A stretch of 38,075 nt of DNA, taken from an uncultured Bacillota bacterium. Lineage in GTDB: Bacteria > Bacillota > Clostridia > Christensenellales > Borkfalkiaceae. Of the stretch, positions 1 to 8,943 are shown in pieces. The notes below the pieces were generated by a model, which was given only the letters and a program-made list of their open reading frames with translations, was not told the origin of the DNA and searched no databases. Position 1 is the stretch's first letter; each line of letters begins with the position of its first letter. The stretch spans positions 1 to 38,075 of the forward strand of contig CASFTB010000012.1 of assembly GCA_949297575.1 (NCBI GenBank), written 5' to 3'. The translations under genes were made by a program, and so were the position numbers.

Positions 1-1
1 C

Positions 2-1725
2 CCGGCCCAGTCGTCCGCCGGCGCCTACCTGGAGCTGGACGGCACGCCCGCGACGCGCATGGGCGACGTCCTGCACGTGCCGCCCGAATGGTGCGGACGC
101 CCGCTGCTGCTGGAGGTTGACTGGCCGGACGACAAGCCGCGCGCGATGGGGCTCTACCTCTACCCGGAGGGCGTGAGCGGCGTGCGCGACCGCCTGCAGC
201 AGGGCATTCAGGCGGGACGCGAATTCCCGTCCACGGGACGGATGCAGACGATGCGCTGCCCGGTCTTCACGCCGTCGACGAACTTCCTCGTCGAGGCGCG
301 CACGCTGGTCGCCGGGTGGCCGGCCGCCGTCGCCGCGCTGCGCGTCTATGCGCTTGACCCGGCGTGGCCGCGTCTCCGCCTCAATCTGCCGGAGGGGCTG
401 GAGGGGCGGAGGTTCGGGCACGTCGACGAGGACCAGACGTTCTACAGCAACCTGAACGTCGATGCCGACCCGTCCTTCGGCGGCGTCCTCGACCGGCTCG
501 TCCAGTACTTCAACTACACGGGGCAGAACGCCTTCGTCTACCCCATCCTGCGCTACTACCGCACGTTCGGCGCGAGCGAGGGCGTCCTGTCGGGCAACGG
601 CATGTTCCCGACGAGCCAGGGGCAGCTCGGCGAGCTGATCGCCGCGCTCGCCCGCAACGGCATCGCGTTCACGGGCAAGATGTCGCTCTACAACGCGCCG
701 GACGCGGCGTTCTACGGACTTGCCGAAAGCGACCTGCGGGAACGCGGCGCGCTGACGCTCGACCGGCGCGGCCTTGACCGTCCGCTCTACAACGTCGGCT
801 CCTATCTCGCCAACCCCGCCAATCCGGCCGCCTGGGAACTCGTCTTCCGCAGCTTCGACGACATCCGGCGGCACTACGGGCCGCACGGTCTCTCGTCCGT
901 CGCGTGGGACGGCTTCGGCACGTGGCACGGGCTCGACTTCGGCTATGACGACTGGACGGTCAACGCCTTCGCGGCGGAGACGGGCACCGGATTCCCGTCC
1001 GCCTGCGAGGTCGGACGGAACGACGGGCGCATCTGGCCCTCGAACGATCCGCAGGGGCGCGGGCGCGCGGAGGGCGTCTTCCTTGCGCGCTACGGCTTCC
1101 TCACGGCGACGAACACGCCCGCCGTCCGCGCGCGCTGGCTCGCGTGGCGTGCGGCGCGGACGACGGCGTTCTACCGCGAGCTGGCGAGCCGGCTGCGCGC
1201 GGCGAATCCGGCCATGCGGATCTACGTCCACGCGCCGGACGAGCCGGCGGGCTACGTCGAGCGTGGCGTGGACGCGAAGGCCGTGTTGGCGATTCCCGGC
1301 ATCGCTGGGCTCATCCAGTCGCGTAGCGTGACGAACTTCCGCTGGAAGCTCCATCGCGGCTACGAGGAGGACGACGGCTGGCAGACGCTCTACGCGCCGG
1401 AGGCCGCCGAGCTCGCGCGCGTGAAGCGGCTGCAGGGATCGCTCAAGATGCTCTATTCGGGCGGCGACTACTGGGAGACGTTCACGCGCTCGCTCGACAT
1501 GAAGCGGTTTCCCGTCGCGTTCCAGGATGCGGACGTGAAGCCGTGGGGGCGCTGGTGGCTGATGGAGCTGGCCTACGTGCTCGCGAAGTCGGACGTGCTG
1601 GAGCTCTGCACGGGCCAGCAGCCGCTCTATGCGCTGGGGCGCGAGCGCGAGGCGCGCGAGTGGGCGAAGGCCTACCGCGCCCTGCCCGCACTGGACTTCA
1701 CGGACATGGGCGGCGTGACGGATAC
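2..1725 (+). CDS. Partial TIM-barrel glycosidase-like protein, both ends missing
   Basis: The frame is open from base 2, so the gene begins before the window; the first ATG at 59 need not be the start. About 570 residues read as real protein, ending near MGGVTD. The N-terminal ~120 residues look like a beta-sandwich. The rest resembles a family-10-like TIM-barrel glycosidase: aromatic-rich segments (VQYFNYTGQNAFVYP), VAWDGFGTWHG, then YDDWTVNAFAAETG, the kind of Asp/aromatic motif seen where active-site strands end. No exact family is assigned and no catalytic residue is proved. After about 1725 the frame runs on to a stop at 1855, but that tail is antisense to a HAD phosphatase and is not native. 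Base composition is more GC-rich than the rest of the window; the style (long enzymes, many Arg/Ala/Gly codons) suggests Verrucomicrobiota or Lentisphaerae rather than Clostridia, which is inference. Confidence 0.6.
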
Positions 1726-1736
1726 TTCCTTCGGCT
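1720..1736. other. Apparent chimeric junction between two genomes
   Basis: On the plus strand the glycosidase-like protein stops making sense after MGGVTD. On the minus strand the HAD phosphatase stops making sense after LEKPKEV. Both breaks fall in the same ~15 bases and coincide with a change in base composition. No insertion-sequence end, direct repeat or integration site is visible. A misassembly or binning join explains this best; natural recombination remains possible. Confidence 0.7.
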
Positions 1737-2370
1737 TTTCAAGCTGCGGGAAGGTTTCGGCAAAACATTCCGCGCCCGCGGCAAGCAGCTGCCGCTTCGT
1801 GCGGTACCCCCACAGCACGCTCACCGAGCGCATACCGGCGTTTTTCGCCGTCTGAACGTCCGTCTCCCCGTCGCCGACAAAGACGGCTTTTTCGGGCGGG
1901 ACGCCGAGCTGCTCCAACACGAGCAGCGTGCCGGTCGGGTCAGGCTTTACGGGGATGCCGTCCCGGTTTCCGAAAATGGCGGAAAAACCGTAGGGCGCGA
2001 GCAGCGTATTTCCGAGCTCGTCGGCGGCGCGCTGGCTCTTGTTCGTGACGACGGCGCGCTTTATCCCCGCGCGCTCCAGCGCCGCCATGCACGCGCCCTC
2101 CCCTGCAAAGGGACGGGTGCGCTCGCTTTTGCAGCGGAAATGGATGGGGCAATAGACGTCCCTGTAAAAGTGCTCCGCCTCGGCGCGGCGGTCTTCGGGC
2201 AGGGCGCGCGCCGCGAAGAGCAGCCCGCCGTTGCCGACATAGGCGCGCGTCTGCTCCATGGTGACGGGCGGGCAGCCGAACTGCGCGAGCGCCTCGTTCA
2301 TGCAGGCGTTGAGGTCGGGCAGCGTGTCGAGCACGGTGCCGTCGAGGTCAAAAATAACTGCTTTTACCAT
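1725..2370 (-). CDS. HAD phosphatase, phosphoglycolate phosphatase-like, C-terminus cut
   Basis: Haloacid dehalogenase superfamily, subfamily IA hydrolase. It probably dephosphorylates a small phosphoester such as phosphoglycolate or pyrophosphate. Motif I is DLDGT with the nucleophile and acid at Asp8 and Asp10. Motif II is VVTNKS, the conserved Lys lies in VKPDPTG, and motif III/IV is VGDGETDVQTAKNAG. A cap domain lies between motifs I and II. About 215 residues are native, close to the usual length of the family, so only the last few residues are lost at the junction. The frame continues to a stop at 1672 through foreign sequence (17 unrelated residues). The start at 2370 lies 31 bases after argS with a weak GAGAG ribosome site, so it is probably co-transcribed with argS. 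The substrate cannot be told from sequence. Confidence 0.8.
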
Positions 2371-2401
2371 AACTCTCTCAAAAGAATGTCTGACCTGCCC
2401 T

Positions 2402-4084
2402 TTACATCTTTTCCGGCACGCCGATGCCGAGCAGCGAAAGCGCGTTTTTGAGGACGACGAGCGTCGCTTCCGTCAATGCGAGGCGGAAGGCGCGCGTCTG
2501 CTCTTCCGCGTTCAGGATGGAGCAATCGAAGTAGAATTTGTTGAACTTCTGCGCCAGATCCACCGCGTAGCGGGCGATGAAGCAGGGCTCGTATTTATCC
2601 AGCGCGTCGCGCAGCATGGCGGGGAACTCGGCGAGCTGTTTGACGAGCTCAAATTCCTGCGGGCAGACCTCTTTTGCCTCGCAGGCACGGGCCGCGCCAC
2701 CCTTTTCGAGCACGCTGTTCGCGCGGGCACAGGTGTACTGCACGTAGCAGGAAGTTTCCCCTTCGAAATTGAGCACCTTGTCGTACGAAAAGGTGATATC
2801 CTTGATCTTGTTGTTGTAGAGCGCGCCGAAGATGACCGCGCCGACGCCCACCGTTTTGGCGATCTCGTCCTTGTTTTCCAGCGAAGGATTCTTTTCGGCG
2901 ATGATGCCGCGCGCCTTTTCGATGCACTTGTTGATGACGTCCTCGAGGTACACGACGCGCCCCCTGCGGGAGGACATGGAGCCCTCTTCCAGCGAGACCA
3001 TGCCGTAGGCGACGTGCACCAGATCTTTCGCCCATTCCTTGCCCATCAGTTCCAGAACTTTGAAAAACTGCTTGAAGTGCAGGTTCTGCTGGTAGGCGAC
3101 GACGTACAGGCTCTTGTAAAAATCGTACGTCTCCTTGCGGTAGATCGCCGCGGCGAGATCGCGCGTGGCGTACAGGGAAGCGCCGTCCGAACGCAGGACG
3201 AGGCAGGGAGGCATGTCGTAAGCGGAGAGGTCGACGATCTGCGCGCCCTCGCTTTCGACGAGCAGCCCCTTCTCGCGCAGCTCGTCGATGACGGGCTGCA
3301 TCTTATCGATATAAAAGCTTTCGCCCGCCCAACTGTCGAAATGCACGTCCAAAAGGTCATAGATCCTGCCCACATCCTTCAGCGTGAGCTCTTTGAACCA
3401 CTCGAAGAGCTGTACGCTCTCCTCGTCCTTTTCCTCTATCTTCTTGAAAAAGGCGCGCGCCTCGTCTTCGAGGGAGGGGTCCTTTTCCGCCTCCTCGTGG
3501 AAACGGACGTACAGCGCGTTGAGGGCGCGCAAGCCCCCCTTTTCGATCTCCTCGCGGCTGCCCCAGCGCTTGTAGGCGGAGATGAGCTTACCGAACTGCG
3601 TGCCGTAATCGCCGAGGTGATTGATGGCGACGGAGGGGTACCCCAAAAATTTGTGCAGTTTATACAGCGCGCTGCCGATGACCGTCGAGGACAGGTGCCC
3701 GATGTGGAAGGGCTTGGCGATGTTGACTGAGGAATACTCGATGCACACCGTTTTGCCCTTGCCGTCCTCGCCCGAACCATACTTTTCGCGCGCGGAGAGC
3801 ACCGCCTCGAGCGTCTGCTTCGACCACAGGGCGCGGTCGATCTTGAAATTGACGTACCCGTTCACCGCCGAGACCTCTCCGACGATCTCGTCCGTCGGGT
3901 ACTCCGCGGCGATCTGCTGCGCGATGAGCGCGGGCGCCTTGCGCATCGCCTTAGCGAGCCTGAAGCAAGGGAGCGCGAAATCCCCCATCTCCGTGTTCGG
4001 GGGAAGCTCGATCATCGCGTAAACGTCCTCTTCCGAAAGCCCCTCCGCCCTGATGCGGGAGGCAATGTGTCTCTTGAAATCCAT
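2402..4084 (-). CDS. argS: Arginyl-tRNA synthetase
   Basis: Class I aminoacyl-tRNA synthetase that charges tRNA-Arg with arginine in the cytoplasm. The 560-residue length is normal. The N-terminal Add-1-like domain covers about residues 1-90. The catalytic Rossmann fold carries the HIGH motif at 127-130 (PFHIGHL) and a KMSKS-like loop, MSSRRGR, near residue 370, the usual degenerate form in ArgRS. The C-terminal DALR anticodon-binding domain has its typical YxxCxRANSVL and the terminal ALSLLGI segment. An upstream in-frame ATG at 4144 exists, but 4084 is chosen because GAGAGGAA sits seven bases before it and the longer start would overlap the promoter. The gene diverges from ychF and is followed by the truncated HAD gene. 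It appears intact. Confidence 0.97.
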   Translation of the reverse strand: MDFKRHIASRIRAEGLSEEDVYAMIELPPNTEMGDFALPCFRLAKAMRKAPALIAQQIAAEYPTDEIVGEVSAVNGYVNFKIDRALWSKQTLEAVLSAREKYGSGEDGKGKTVCIEYSSVNIAKPFHIGHLSSTVIGSALYKLHKFLGYPSVAINHLGDYGTQFGKLISAYKRWGSREEIEKGGLRALNALYVRFHEEAEKDPSLEDEARAFFKKIEEKDEESVQLFEWFKELTLKDVGRIYDLLDVHFDSWAGESFYIDKMQPVIDELREKGLLVESEGAQIVDLSAYDMPPCLVLRSDGASLYATRDLAAAIYRKETYDFYKSLYVVAYQQNLHFKQFFKVLELMGKEWAKDLVHVAYGMVSLEEGSMSSRRGRVVYLEDVINKCIEKARGIIAEKNPSLENKDEIAKTVGVGAVIFGALYNNKIKDITFSYDKVLNFEGETSCYVQYTCARANSVLEKGGAARACEAKEVCPQEFELVKQLAEFPAMLRDALDKYEPCFIARYAVDLAQKFNKFYFDCSILNAEEQTRAFRLALTEATLVVLKNALSLLGIGVPEKM

Positions 4085-4115
4085 TGCGTTCCTCTCTGAC
4101 TGTTTATTCCTAACA

Positions 4116-4144
4116 AGTGTAGCACAAAATCGCGTTTTTGACAA
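4116..4144 (-). promoter_or_regulatory. Sigma-A promoter of argS
   Basis: Minus strand -35 TTGTCA (4139-4144), 17-nt spacer, -10 TACACT (4116-4121) with an extended TGC before the -10. It lies 31 bases before the argS start codon and back-to-back with the ychF promoter. Confidence 0.75.
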
Positions 4145-4173
4145 CTTTTTCGGCTTTTGCCCGCGCTTTTATT

Positions 4174-4201
4174 TTGAATATTCGCCGTTTTGTACTATAA
4201 T
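4174..4201 (+). promoter_or_regulatory. Sigma-A promoter of ychF
   Basis: -35 TTGAAT (4174-4179), 16-nt spacer, -10 TATAAT (4196-4201). Transcription should begin about 30 bases before the ychF ATG at 4238. Confidence 0.7.
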
Positions 4202-4237
4202 AAACAGCGGAAGAAATAAGAGCGAGGCTGTATATTT

Positions 4238-5335
4238 ATGAAACTCGGAGTTGTCGGCTTACCCAACGTAGGAAAATCTACCCTGTTCAACGCGATCACC
4301 CATGCGGGCGCGGAGGCGGCGAACTACCCTTTCTGCACCATCGAGCCCAACGTGGGCGTCGTCGCCGTGCCGGACGAGCGGCTGCAAAAGCTCGCCGCCC
4401 TATACGACAGCAAAAAGATCACCCCCGCCGTCATCGAATTCGTGGACATCGCGGGGCTGGTGAAGGGCGCCTCCAAGGGCGAGGGGCTGGGGAATAAATT
4501 CCTCTCCCACATCCGCGAGGTGGACGCCATCGTGCACGTCGTGCGCTGCTTCGAGGACGAGAACATCACGCACGTCGAGAGCACAGTAGACCCCGTGCGC
4601 GACATCGGCACCATCAACCTCGAACTCATCCTCGCGGATATGGAGACGGTACAGCGCCGCCTCGACCGCGCCAAGAGCTCTGCCAAGGGCGGAGACAAAA
4701 AATTCCTCGTCGAGGCGGAATTTTTGCAGCGGGTGTACGACCACCTCTCCAAAGAGCAGTGCGCGCGCACGATGCAGCTTTCCGACGAAGAAAAAGAGCA
4801 GATGCGCGATTTGTTCCTGCTCACCTCCAAGCCCGTCATCTATGCGGCGAACATCGCGGAGAAGGACATGGGCAAGGCGGACGCGGAGCTCCCCTTCGTG
4901 AAAGAGGTGGAAGCGTTCGCTTCTGAGGAAGGGAGCGAAGTGCTCGTCATCTGCGCCAAGACGGAGGAAGAGCTTTCGCAGCTGCCCGCAGACGAGGCGC
5001 AGATGTTTTTGGAAGAGCTGGGATTAAAGGAAAGCGGTCTGGACAGGCTCATCCGCAAGTCCTATTCCCTCCTGGGGCTCATCAGCTACCTGACGGCGGG
5101 AGAAAAGGAGACGCGCGCCTGGACGATAACGAAGGGCACGAAGGCGCCGCAGGCGGCGGGGAAGATCCACACCGACTTTGAAAAGGGATTTATCCGCGCG
5201 GAAGTCGTGGACTGGCAGACGCTTTTAGAGTGCGGCAACTACAACGCCGCCAAGGAAAAGGGAAAGGTGCGCTCGGAAGGCAAAGACTACGTCATCCAGG
5301 ACGGCGACGTGGTGCTGTTCAGGTTCAATGTATAA
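4238..5335 (+). CDS. ychF: Ribosome-associated GTPase/ATPase YchF (OLA1 family)
   Basis: Obg-related P-loop NTPase that prefers ATP, binds ribosomes and takes part in stress and translation control. The 365-residue length is typical. G1 is GLPNVGKST at residues 7-15, and FVDIAGLVKGASKGEG holds the G3 region. The YchF-type replacement of the guanine-specifying NKxD is seen as NIAEKDM. The C-terminal TGS domain covers about 280-362 and ends with DGDVVLFRFNV, the classic YchF tail. The N-terminal sequence MKLGVVGLPNVGKS fixes the start, and the gene has its own promoter. It is monocistronic: a strong bidirectional terminator follows at 5401. Confidence 0.97.
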   Translation: MKLGVVGLPNVGKSTLFNAITHAGAEAANYPFCTIEPNVGVVAVPDERLQKLAALYDSKKITPAVIEFVDIAGLVKGASKGEGLGNKFLSHIREVDAIVHVVRCFEDENITHVESTVDPVRDIGTINLELILADMETVQRRLDRAKSSAKGGDKKFLVEAEFLQRVYDHLSKEQCARTMQLSDEEKEQMRDLFLLTSKPVIYAANIAEKDMGKADAELPFVKEVEAFASEEGSEVLVICAKTEEELSQLPADEAQMFLEELGLKESGLDRLIRKSYSLLGLISYLTAGEKETRAWTITKGTKAPQAAGKIHTDFEKGFIRAEVVDWQTLLECGNYNAAKEKGKVRSEGKDYVIQDGDVVLFRFNV

Positions 5336-5344
5336 AGAACTCAA

Positions 5345-5377
5345 GAAATCTGTTTCAGACGGAATGAAGCAGATTTC
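5345..5377. repeat. Inverted repeat downstream of ychF
   Basis: Perfect 8-bp arms GAAATCTG (5345-5352) and CAGATTTC (5370-5377) with a 17-base loop, located between the ychF stop and the terminator. No U-tract follows, so it is not itself a terminator. Confidence 0.4.
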
Positions 5378-5400
5378 CGCGATCTGAGACGACCCAAGCG

Positions 5401-5431
5401 AAAAAGGCGTACCGATACGGTACGCCTTTTT
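5401..5431. terminator. Bidirectional terminator between ychF and the SNF transporter
   Basis: Perfect 14-bp arms, AAAAAGGCGTACCG and its complement, around a 3-base loop. The A/T ends give a U-run in either direction. It serves convergent ychF (+) and the SNF symporter (-). Confidence 0.92.
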
Positions 5432-5496
5432 CGTCGTCGGAGGCAAAGGGAGAGGAGCGCCGCGCGCTCCCCTCCCCGCTCGTCCGATCTCTTTTT

Positions 5497-6936
5497 TTAC
5501 AGGGGGTTGACAATGCCGCTGATCAGGATCGCCGCCATGCACAGGGGCGCGATGTAGCGGATCATCACTTTGAAATACATCCTGTACCCCTTGCGGCGCA
5601 TGCCGATCTCGTCCAGCAGCGACTCGGTGTCCGTGAAGAAGCCCGCAAGGACGCACGTGCCGATGGCGACGAGCGGCATGAGGACGCTGTTGGCGGCGTA
5701 GTCGAACATGTCGAGGATGCTCTTTCCGCCCAGCTGCACCATATCCAGCACACCGAAGCCGAGGGAGGAAAGGATGCCGAGCGCGAGCATGATGCCGAGC
5801 ACGATGAGGCAGGCGGGGCCGCGCTTCATACCGCAGTTTTCGCGCAGGACGGCGACGACTGCCTCCACCAGCGAGATGGAGGAGGTGAGCGCCGCAAAGA
5901 ACACGAGCAGGAAGAAGACGGTGCCGATGATCCTGCCGCCCGCCATGCCGTCGAACACCTGCGGCAGAACGACGAACATCAGGGAGGGGCCAGACTGCGC
6001 CATCGCGTCTTCGGCGGCAGCGCCGCCTCCCGTGGCGGAGAAGATGGAAGGGATGATGATCATCGCCGCGAAGATCGCGAAGAGCGTGTCGCAGACGGAG
6101 ATCTGCCGGGCAGAGCTCTGGATGTTCGCCTCCTTCTTCATATACGACCCGTATGTGATCATGATGCCCATGGCCAAAGACATGGAATAGAACAGCTGCC
6201 CGAGCGCCGCAAGCAGCGTCTCGTAGGTAAAGTCGGAAAAATTGGGGATGAACAGCTTTTTCAGCCCCTCCGCCGCGCCGGGCTGGCAGCAGGCGTAGAT
6301 GGCGAGGAAGACCGAGACGGCGGCGAGCAGCGGCATGAGGATCTTGCTGACGCGCTCGATGCCCTTCTGAACGCCGAAGACGACGACGGCGACGGTCACC
6401 CCCGCAAAGATGAGGAAGAACAGGATAGGCTGCCAGGCGTTTGCAATAAAGGAGGAAAAATACGCGCTCGAATCCGCCGCGGCGCCGAGCAGGGCGGAGT
6501 CTCCCACGAGGAAGGCCCACATATACTTGACCACCCAGCCGCCGATCACGCAGTAATACGGCACGATGATGACGGGCACGACCAGGCAGACGAAGCCCAT
6601 CCACTTAAACTTTTTATTGAGCGCGGCAAAGGCGCCGATGATGCCCTTGCCCGTCTTCCTGCCGATGGCGATCTCCAGCACGAGAAGGCTGAAGCCGAAG
6701 GTGACGGCGAGCAGGACGTAGCACAGCAGGAATATACCGCCGCCGTATTTTGCCGCAAGGTACGGAAAGCGCCATAAGTTGCCCAGCCCCACGGCGGAGC
6801 CCGCAGCGGCGAGCACGAAGCCGAGCTTGCTCGAAAAGCCGTGCTTTTGTTTGGCGGCACCCTGCCCCGCAGGGACGGCCGCTTCCTGCCCGGCGGGCGC
6901 TTCTGCGCCCTGCACGGGGATGTTTTCCTGTTCCAT
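5497..6936 (-). CDS. Sodium-dependent transporter, SNF (NSS) family
   Basis: LeuT-fold Na+-coupled amino-acid symporter in the cytoplasmic membrane, 479 residues. The hallmark TM1 sequence SAVGLGNLWRFPY follows a 40-residue, Ala/Gly/Gln-rich cytoplasmic N-terminus. TM2-3 carries GGGIFLLCYVLLA and LEIAIGRKTGKG, and TM6-7 has FYSMSLAMGIMITYGSYMKK. Around 11-12 membrane segments can be counted, the bacterial norm. The start at 6936 is preferred over the farther ATG at 7029 because AGGAGAG lies directly before it and the farther ATG falls inside the promoter. The substrate is unknown; tryptophan, leucine, alanine and glycine transporters all occur in the family. It follows the glycine-regulated AGCS gene but has its own promoter. 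Confidence 0.92.
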   Translation of the reverse strand: MEQENIPVQGAEAPAGQEAAVPAGQGAAKQKHGFSSKLGFVLAAAGSAVGLGNLWRFPYLAAKYGGGIFLLCYVLLAVTFGFSLLVLEIAIGRKTGKGIIGAFAALNKKFKWMGFVCLVVPVIIVPYYCVIGGWVVKYMWAFLVGDSALLGAAADSSAYFSSFIANAWQPILFFLIFAGVTVAVVVFGVQKGIERVSKILMPLLAAVSVFLAIYACCQPGAAEGLKKLFIPNFSDFTYETLLAALGQLFYSMSLAMGIMITYGSYMKKEANIQSSARQISVCDTLFAIFAAMIIIPSIFSATGGGAAAEDAMAQSGPSLMFVVLPQVFDGMAGGRIIGTVFFLLVFFAALTSSISLVEAVVAVLRENCGMKRGPACLIVLGIMLALGILSSLGFGVLDMVQLGGKSILDMFDYAANSVLMPLVAIGTCVLAGFFTDTESLLDEIGMRRKGYRMYFKVMIRYIAPLCMAAILISGIVNPL

Positions 6937-6963
6937 AAACTCTCCTCTCGATCGACAAGTAAA

Positions 6964-6988
6964 GGGGACGGCGCAGAGGCGCCGCCCC
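6964..6988 (-). promoter_or_regulatory. Leader hairpin before the SNF transporter
   Basis: The 5' leader holds a GC-rich stem, GGGGCGGCGC paired with GCGCCGTCCCC (one bulge), ending about 28 bases before the start codon. Only a short UUU follows, so terminator activity would be weak. It may be a stabilising or attenuator structure. Confidence 0.4.
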
Positions 6989-7000
6989 ATCCGTATATCT

Positions 7001-7029
7001 ATTGTAACGGAAAGGGCACCGTTTGTCAA
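7001..7029 (-). promoter_or_regulatory. Sigma-A promoter of the SNF transporter
   Basis: Consensus -35 TTGACA (7024-7029), 17-nt spacer, -10 TACAAT (7001-7006) on the minus strand. Confidence 0.85.
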
Positions 7030-7114
7030 GCCGCTTTTGCGCGGGGTGCGGGGATCGGCGTTTTTATCGCCCCTCTCCGCAGCGCGGCGGGCGCGGAAAG
7101 GCCGCGCGGGCGCC

Positions 7115-8692
7115 TCAGCCGCCGTCGGGCGGGCCGCCGCCCTCCCCCGTCGATGGCTCCTCGAACAGCGCGCCCGCCTGCTCTGCGGGGGGAGGGAAGT
7201 TCCCTTCCGCCTCCTTCGGCGGCGGATCGCCCTCGAGCAGGCGCGCGCTCGCTTCCCCTGCCGCTTCCAATGCGAGCGCTTCCTCCTCTCCGCGCATGGT
7301 GGGGAAGCGGCGGAAGTAGCTCTTCGTCTCGCGGATGACGACGCCGGACAGGAGCACGAGGGCGATGAGGTTGGGGATCGCCATCAATCCGTTGAAGACG
7401 TCCGCGATGTCCCACACGACGGCGACCGTCATATACGGGCCGATGAACACGGCGAGGATATAGGCGACGCGGTAAGCGTAGATCGCCCACATCCTGCGCC
7501 CCGCGACGTATTCGAGGCAGCGCTCGCCGTAAAAATTCCAGCCGAGGATGGTGGTGAAGGCAAAGAAAATGAGGCAGACCATGAGCAGGACGGGCCCTGC
7601 CGTGCCCAGCACGCCCGGGAGCCCCTCGGAAAACGCGCGTATGGTGACGTCTACGCCGTCCAGGCCGACGTTCCATGCCCCCGTGATGACGATGGCGAGA
7701 CCCGTCATGGTGCAGACGACGATGGTATCGAGGAAGGTGCCGGTCATGGAGACGAGGCCCTGACGGACGGGCTCCTTCGTCTTTGCCGCAGCGGCGGCGA
7801 TGGGAGCGGAGCCCAGCCCCGCCTCGTTGGAAAAGATGCCGCGCGCGATGCCGCTCTGCATGGCGACGAAGAAGCTGCCCACCGCCCCGCCCGTAACGGC
7901 CCGGGGCACGAAGGCGCCGACCACGATATCCGCCACGGCGCCCGGGATGGCGGTAATGTTCGCAAAGAGGATGGTGAGGCAGACGATGACGTACAGGATG
8001 ACCATGAAGGGCACGACCATCTCCGAGACCTTCGCGATGCGCTTGACCCCGCCGAGCAGCACGAGCGCCACGGCGACGGTGAGGAGGACGCCCGCGACGA
8101 TGACGGCGACGCTGTATTCCGTTCCGAACAGCACGACCGTAGGAGATATACCGTCGAAGATGTTGCCGACGGCGTCGGTGATGCTGTTCACCTGCGAAAA
8201 GGTGCCGATGCCGAACAGCCCCACGCACATACCGAATACGGCGAAGATGACGGCGAGGAACTTCCACTTTTTGCCCAAGCCGTTTTCGATGTAATAAAAC
8301 GGCCCGCCGAGCGTGCGCCCGTCCGGATAGACCTTGCGGTATTTGACGGCGAGCAGCCCCTCCGCATATTTCGTCGCCATGCCGACGAAGGCGGCGAGCC
8401 ACATCCACAGCAGCGCACCGGGGCCGCCGATGACGAGCGCCGTCGCCACGCCGACGATGTTGCCGGTGCCGATGGTCGCCGAAAGCGCCGTGCACAGCGC
8501 GCCGAAACTGGAGACCTCTCCTTCTCCCTCTTCCTTTTTGAACATGTAGCGGAAGGCGCGGGGCAGTTTGTGCGTCTGCAAAAAGATGAGACGCACCGAA
8601 AGATAGATGCCCACGCCGAGGATGAGGACGATGAGGGGAATGCCCCACACAAAGTCGTCGATTTTGCCTACGATCTCTTCAAAAGCCTGCAT
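7115..8692 (-). CDS. Sodium:alanine/glycine symporter, AGCS family
   Basis: Na+-coupled small-neutral-amino-acid importer of the alanine or glycine:cation symporter family, 525 residues. Family signatures are clear: ALSATIGTGNIVGVATAL in TM2, WLAAFVGMATKYAEG, GGPFYYIENGLG, and FSNEAGLGSAPIAAAAA in the conserved re-entrant region. About ten membrane helices are evident. The last ~45 residues are a Glu/Pro/Gly-rich cytoplasmic tail unlike the core. The start at 8692 has GAAGAG seven bases upstream; the frame is open further, but that part is the riboswitch and its expression platform. The riboswitch indicates glycine as the likely cargo, although the family also takes alanine. It stands alone, 86 bases before the SNF promoter. 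Confidence 0.95.
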   Translation of the reverse strand: MQAFEEIVGKIDDFVWGIPLIVLILGVGIYLSVRLIFLQTHKLPRAFRYMFKKEEGEGEVSSFGALCTALSATIGTGNIVGVATALVIGGPGALLWMWLAAFVGMATKYAEGLLAVKYRKVYPDGRTLGGPFYYIENGLGKKWKFLAVIFAVFGMCVGLFGIGTFSQVNSITDAVGNIFDGISPTVVLFGTEYSVAVIVAGVLLTVAVALVLLGGVKRIAKVSEMVVPFMVILYVIVCLTILFANITAIPGAVADIVVGAFVPRAVTGGAVGSFFVAMQSGIARGIFSNEAGLGSAPIAAAAAKTKEPVRQGLVSMTGTFLDTIVVCTMTGLAIVITGAWNVGLDGVDVTIRAFSEGLPGVLGTAGPVLLMVCLIFFAFTTILGWNFYGERCLEYVAGRRMWAIYAYRVAYILAVFIGPYMTVAVVWDIADVFNGLMAIPNLIALVLLSGVVIRETKSYFRRFPTMRGEEEALALEAAGEASARLLEGDPPPKEAEGNFPPPAEQAGALFEEPSTGEGGGPPDGG

Positions 8693-8707
8693 GATCTCTT
8701 CATTTGC

Positions 8708-8735
8708 CAAAAAAAGAAAGCCGCCCAAAGGCGAC
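8708..8735 (-). terminator. Intrinsic terminator in the glycine riboswitch expression platform
   Basis: On the minus strand, GTCGCC (8730-8735) pairs with GGCGGC (8720-8725) around a 4-base loop, followed by a T-rich run (8708-8719). It lies between aptamer and start codon, so ligand-controlled termination is the likely mechanism. Whether glycine turns expression on or off cannot be read with certainty. Confidence 0.7.
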
Positions 8736-8752
8736 TGCGATAAAGAATACCG

Positions 8753-8828
8753 CTCCGTCCTTTTGCCTGAGAGATAGCCGCGCATGTGCGGCATACACCT
8801 TCGGCGCCGTTTTTTGGCCTCTCCGGAG
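8753..8828 (-). ncRNA. Glycine riboswitch (single aptamer)
   Basis: The minus strand reads CTCCGGAGAGGCC, then GGCGCCGAAGG, a variable stem (GCCGCACATGCGCGGC), CTCTCAGGCAAAAGGAC and CGGAG. These are the conserved blocks of the gcvT-type glycine aptamer. P1 pairs CTCCG (8824-8828) with CGGAG (8753-8757). Only one full aptamer is visible; the ~55 bases before it hold a GC hairpin but no second set of consensus blocks. It precedes the AGCS transporter, a known context for single-aptamer glycine riboswitches. Confidence 0.92.
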
Positions 8829-8889
8829 TTTATTTTTTCCTGTTTTTCATAATGAGGACGCAGCGGCTCCGCCGCACCCCCTGCCGTAT

Positions 8890-8918
8890 AGTATAAAAGA
8901 AAGTCGCAAAGCTGTCAA
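8890..8918 (-). promoter_or_regulatory. Sigma-A promoter of the riboswitch-AGCS unit
   Basis: Minus strand -35 TTGACA (8913-8918), exact 17-nt spacer, -10 TATACT (8890-8895). The start of transcription would be about 55 bases before the aptamer. Confidence 0.88.
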
Positions 8919-8943
8919 CCGATTCCGCCCGCGCAGGCGCAAA

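Noticed and set aside
6779..8743. 654-codon plus frame over both transporters
   Set aside because: Rich in Asp/His/Arg/Gly without any fold signature; it is opposite two well-identified transporter genes.
8693..8794. N-terminal extension of the AGCS transporter to 8794
   Set aside because: The extra codons are the glycine riboswitch and its terminator; the ribosome site supports 8692.
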